A program made the position numbers and the translations under genes. Below the pieces are notes generated by a model that did no database searches, was not told the origin of the DNA, and saw nothing but the letters and a program-made list of their open reading frames with translations. 64,000 nucleotides of DNA, taken from Gigantopelta aegis (lineage: Eukaryota; Mollusca; Gastropoda; Neomphalida; Peltospiridae). The stretch is taken from NCBI RefSeq assembly GCF_016097555.1, contig NC_054711.1, positions 34,968,550 through 35,032,549 on the forward strand. The letters run 5' to 3'. Positions 61,965-64,000 of the stretch are shown in pieces. The number at the start of each line of letters is the position of its first letter. Within the stretch, counting starts at the first letter, position 1.

Positions 61965-62264
61965 AAGAAGGAAAGGTTTTATTTAACGACGCACTCAACA
62001 CATTTTATTTACGGTGATATGGCATCGGACATATGTTTACGGACCACACAGATAATGAGAGAGAAAACCCACTGTCGCCACTTCGTAGAATCTCTTATAG
62101 GCACCATCCCACAGACAGGAGAGTACATACCACGGCCTTTGTTACACCAGTTGTGTAGCACTGGCTGGAACGAGAAATGGCCGAATGGGCCCACCGACGG
62201 GGATCGATCCTAGGTCGATTGCGCATCAGGCGAGCGCTGTATCACTGAGCTATGTCCCGCCCCC
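61965..62264 (-). mobile_element. SINE type B immediately upstream of the CWC22 promoter
   Basis: Complete from the AAGGAAAGGTTTTATTTAAC tail to the tRNA head (GGGGGCGGGACATAGCTCAGT-like), with a short deletion in the core. Imperfect duplications AATGTCCGTTAGA (before) and AGTGTCTGTTAGA (after) flank it. Confidence 0.92.
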
Positions 62265-63060
62265 GAGTGTCTGTTAGATACCATTTATGTTACGAGTTGT
62301 TTTAGGCCTAATATTCCATACATACCCGTTGGTGAGAATACCATGAGTTATATTTTATATTTTTGAATACATAGTTGTTTACATATGTACGTATGTTAAA
62401 GGGACAATCCTGAGTTTGCTGCCATTTTTAAGATGTTATCGACTAACAGAGACTTTTTAACCATTCTAATTACATATCAAATATATTTTTCTGCATGCAA
62501 TATTAGTGGCTGTATACTAAACGTGTTTCTGATCGTTCTAATATTTGTACTAGGTTGAATTTCATTTTATTTCCTAAAATAGTTTTTTTCGTACGTACGA
62601 AATTATTTGAAGACAAAATCCAGTTTGGGCTTCTTGCAAATATTGAGACAACCAGAAAGATATTGAATATACAAACACTGATATTCTAAACAAGAAAATA
62701 TATTTAGTATGCAAGCTTAATCGTAGAAATATTTTATTAGTTGAAAACATCTTACAATGGAGCAAACTCAGGAATGTCCCTTCAACAACTTCAAGACATA
62801 CGACTGGCTGCTCCTAGGTAATGACCAGGTCACCACTGCCATACATCCAATAAAAACTAAAACCTACATGATGGACGTATTGTGACGTATAATTAACCTG
62901 ACAAGCATGGGTCTGTGACACGTAAGTTAGCTATAAGTGCAACGGCTGTAAATAACTTTTAGTCGAAAAAGATGTTAAAATTTGCTTACAACTTGGGGTG
63001 TGTTTTTTTTTGTTTTGTTTTTTTGTTGTTGTTGTTTTGAGGATACTATGTAAGAAATAG
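62265..63060. other. AT-rich intergenic DNA
   Basis: No gene is seen. GGGACAATCCTGAGTTTGCT (62401-62420) and its inverted, diverged partner AGCAAACTCAGGAATGTCCC (62761-62780) bound about 380 bp and look like the ends of another MITE. Confidence 0.6.
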
Positions 63061-63074
63061 AATAATACATTCGT

Positions 63075-63172
63075 GTCCGTTAAATACCATTTATCTCACA
63101 ACTCGCTTTCGCTCGTTAGATACATTTTAAAACAACTCGTGAGATAAATGGTATCTAACGGCCACTCATGTA
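63075..63172. repeat. Foldback element (GTTAAATACCATTTATCTCA)
   Basis: Arms TCCGTTAAATACCATTTATC / complement in GATAAATGGTATCTAACGG around a loop of about 45 bp, with outer ATACATTCGTG / CATGTATTAT. Poly-T and poly-A runs follow at 63221-63335. Confidence 0.8.
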
Positions 63173-63665
63173 TTATTATCTGTGTATATCACGGGCAAAT
63201 TTAATATTCTATTCCTTACATCTAAAAAAAAAAAAAAGTTTGATGTGCTTCTATGAGATGTGTGCGCATGCTTCGTGAAATGTTCTAACTAAGGTAGAAC
63301 TGAAGAAGAATTTTTTTTTTTTTTTTTTTTTAAATAAATGCAAACGCCTTTCTCAACTAAAACCTATTTACGGCCCTAACACTTGCAGTTAACTTATGCG
63401 TCACAGACAAATCAATTTTAGGTTAATTTGAACGTTACAGAGTGATCCATTGCGATCGTGTGTTTTTTTTTCTTATTTATTAAATACTATTAAAAAAAAG
63501 TAGGGGATAGACCATAAGAATGAGTCATCAATAGGAAAGTTTTAATGTTTTAATGCGATAAACCATGTAAACATAATAAGGTGTCATCCGATGATGCATT
63601 ACAATGTTCGGTAGATTTCAGAGGACCAGGGATTTCACGTGATGAAGGCAAAAGCACATCTACTG

Positions 63666-64000
63666 TTAAACACCAAATTTACCATGAAGTGAAAATGCGG
63701 TCAGTATTGTGTAAATCTCCCTGTTTGCGAGACAGGCACGAATTCGACGTGTCATACTCCTTATCAATAATCCAAGGTCGGCTTGGTTCAGGTTATTTCA
63801 CTCATCCTGCAGAGCAACACCAAGTTCATGGCGAGTGGTCGGCGGCAGCTGACGTTGACGTAAGCGTCTACCAAGCATGTCCCAGACATGCTCAATAGGG
63901 GAAAGGTCAGGACTGAGTGCTGGCCATGATAAAGTGGTGTTTTGTGCCTGGAGGTAGTTGGTAACAATTCTGGCTCTGTGTGCCTTGGCGTTGTCATCTT
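63666..64000 (-). pseudogene. Tc1-like transposase C-terminus, interrupted, cut by right edge
   Basis: On the minus strand from the window edge it reads DDNAKAHRARIVTNYL... and SPDLSPIEHVWDMLGRRLRQ, i.e. the second catalytic Asp and the Glu of the DD34E triad. A TGA at 63798-63800 falls after LQDE, where this family typically has Trp. The frame is open again to a TAA at 63666-63668 (HGKFGV-stop). It differs from the other two transposases in the window and is a separate Tc1-like lineage. Confidence 0.85.

Overview
This is a eukaryotic, animal (metazoan) genomic window. Several kinds of evidence point to a mollusc. The genes have many small exons with GT-AG introns. The sequence is AT-rich and full of tRNA-derived SINEs whose shared core (AGCAAGGGATCTTTTATATG..., tail TTTAACGACACCACTAGAGC or TTTAACGACGCACTCAACAC) I associate with gastropod/bivalve genomes. 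There are also Tc1-like DNA transposons and a Gmr1-type Ty3/gypsy element. The exact species cannot be read from the sequence.

Layout. 1-9.4 kb: a Tc1-like transposase pseudogene cut by the left edge, a SINE with perfect target duplications, and a complete LTR retrotransposon (3283-9227, identical LTRs, TSD GGGTG) coding on the minus strand. 10.2-12.2 kb: a SINE fragment and a solo LTR of the same family in the opposite orientation (TSD GTATT). 12.2-15.5 kb: AT-rich DNA, a 200-N assembly gap and a long CA-rich minisatellite. 16.2-22.4 kb: a four-exon plus-strand gene, recognised by joining exons in phase. It encodes a 138-aa secreted peptide with a signal peptide, a Lys-Pro repeat linker and a six-cysteine C-terminal module with defensin-like spacing; it has a TATA box. 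22.5-30.5 kb: SINE- and palindrome-rich intergenic DNA. 30.5-61.8 kb: one large minus-strand gene of 20 coding exons. All splice phases are consistent and total 5433 nt (1810 codons plus stop). It encodes the spliceosomal/EJC-loading factor CWC22 (Nucampholin), with an unusually long RS-rich N-terminal region in a single 2.3-kb exon. Its introns carry full-length SINEs, a nearly intact Tc1 element, MITEs, foldback elements, and tandem arrays made from its own splice-acceptor regions. 61.9-64 kb: the CWC22 promoter region with ETS-type motifs, a SINE, a foldback element and a second edge-truncated Tc1-like transposase pseudogene.

The two host genes converge (the peptide gene ends at 22442, CWC22 ends at 30521) and are functionally unrelated: one looks like a secreted, probably host-defence peptide and the other is housekeeping RNA processing. 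The points most worth following are the unrecognised Lys-Pro/six-cysteine peptide gene, the tandem amplification of CWC22 acceptor sequences (including part of exon 9), and the recently transposed but internally deleted Gmr1-like element.
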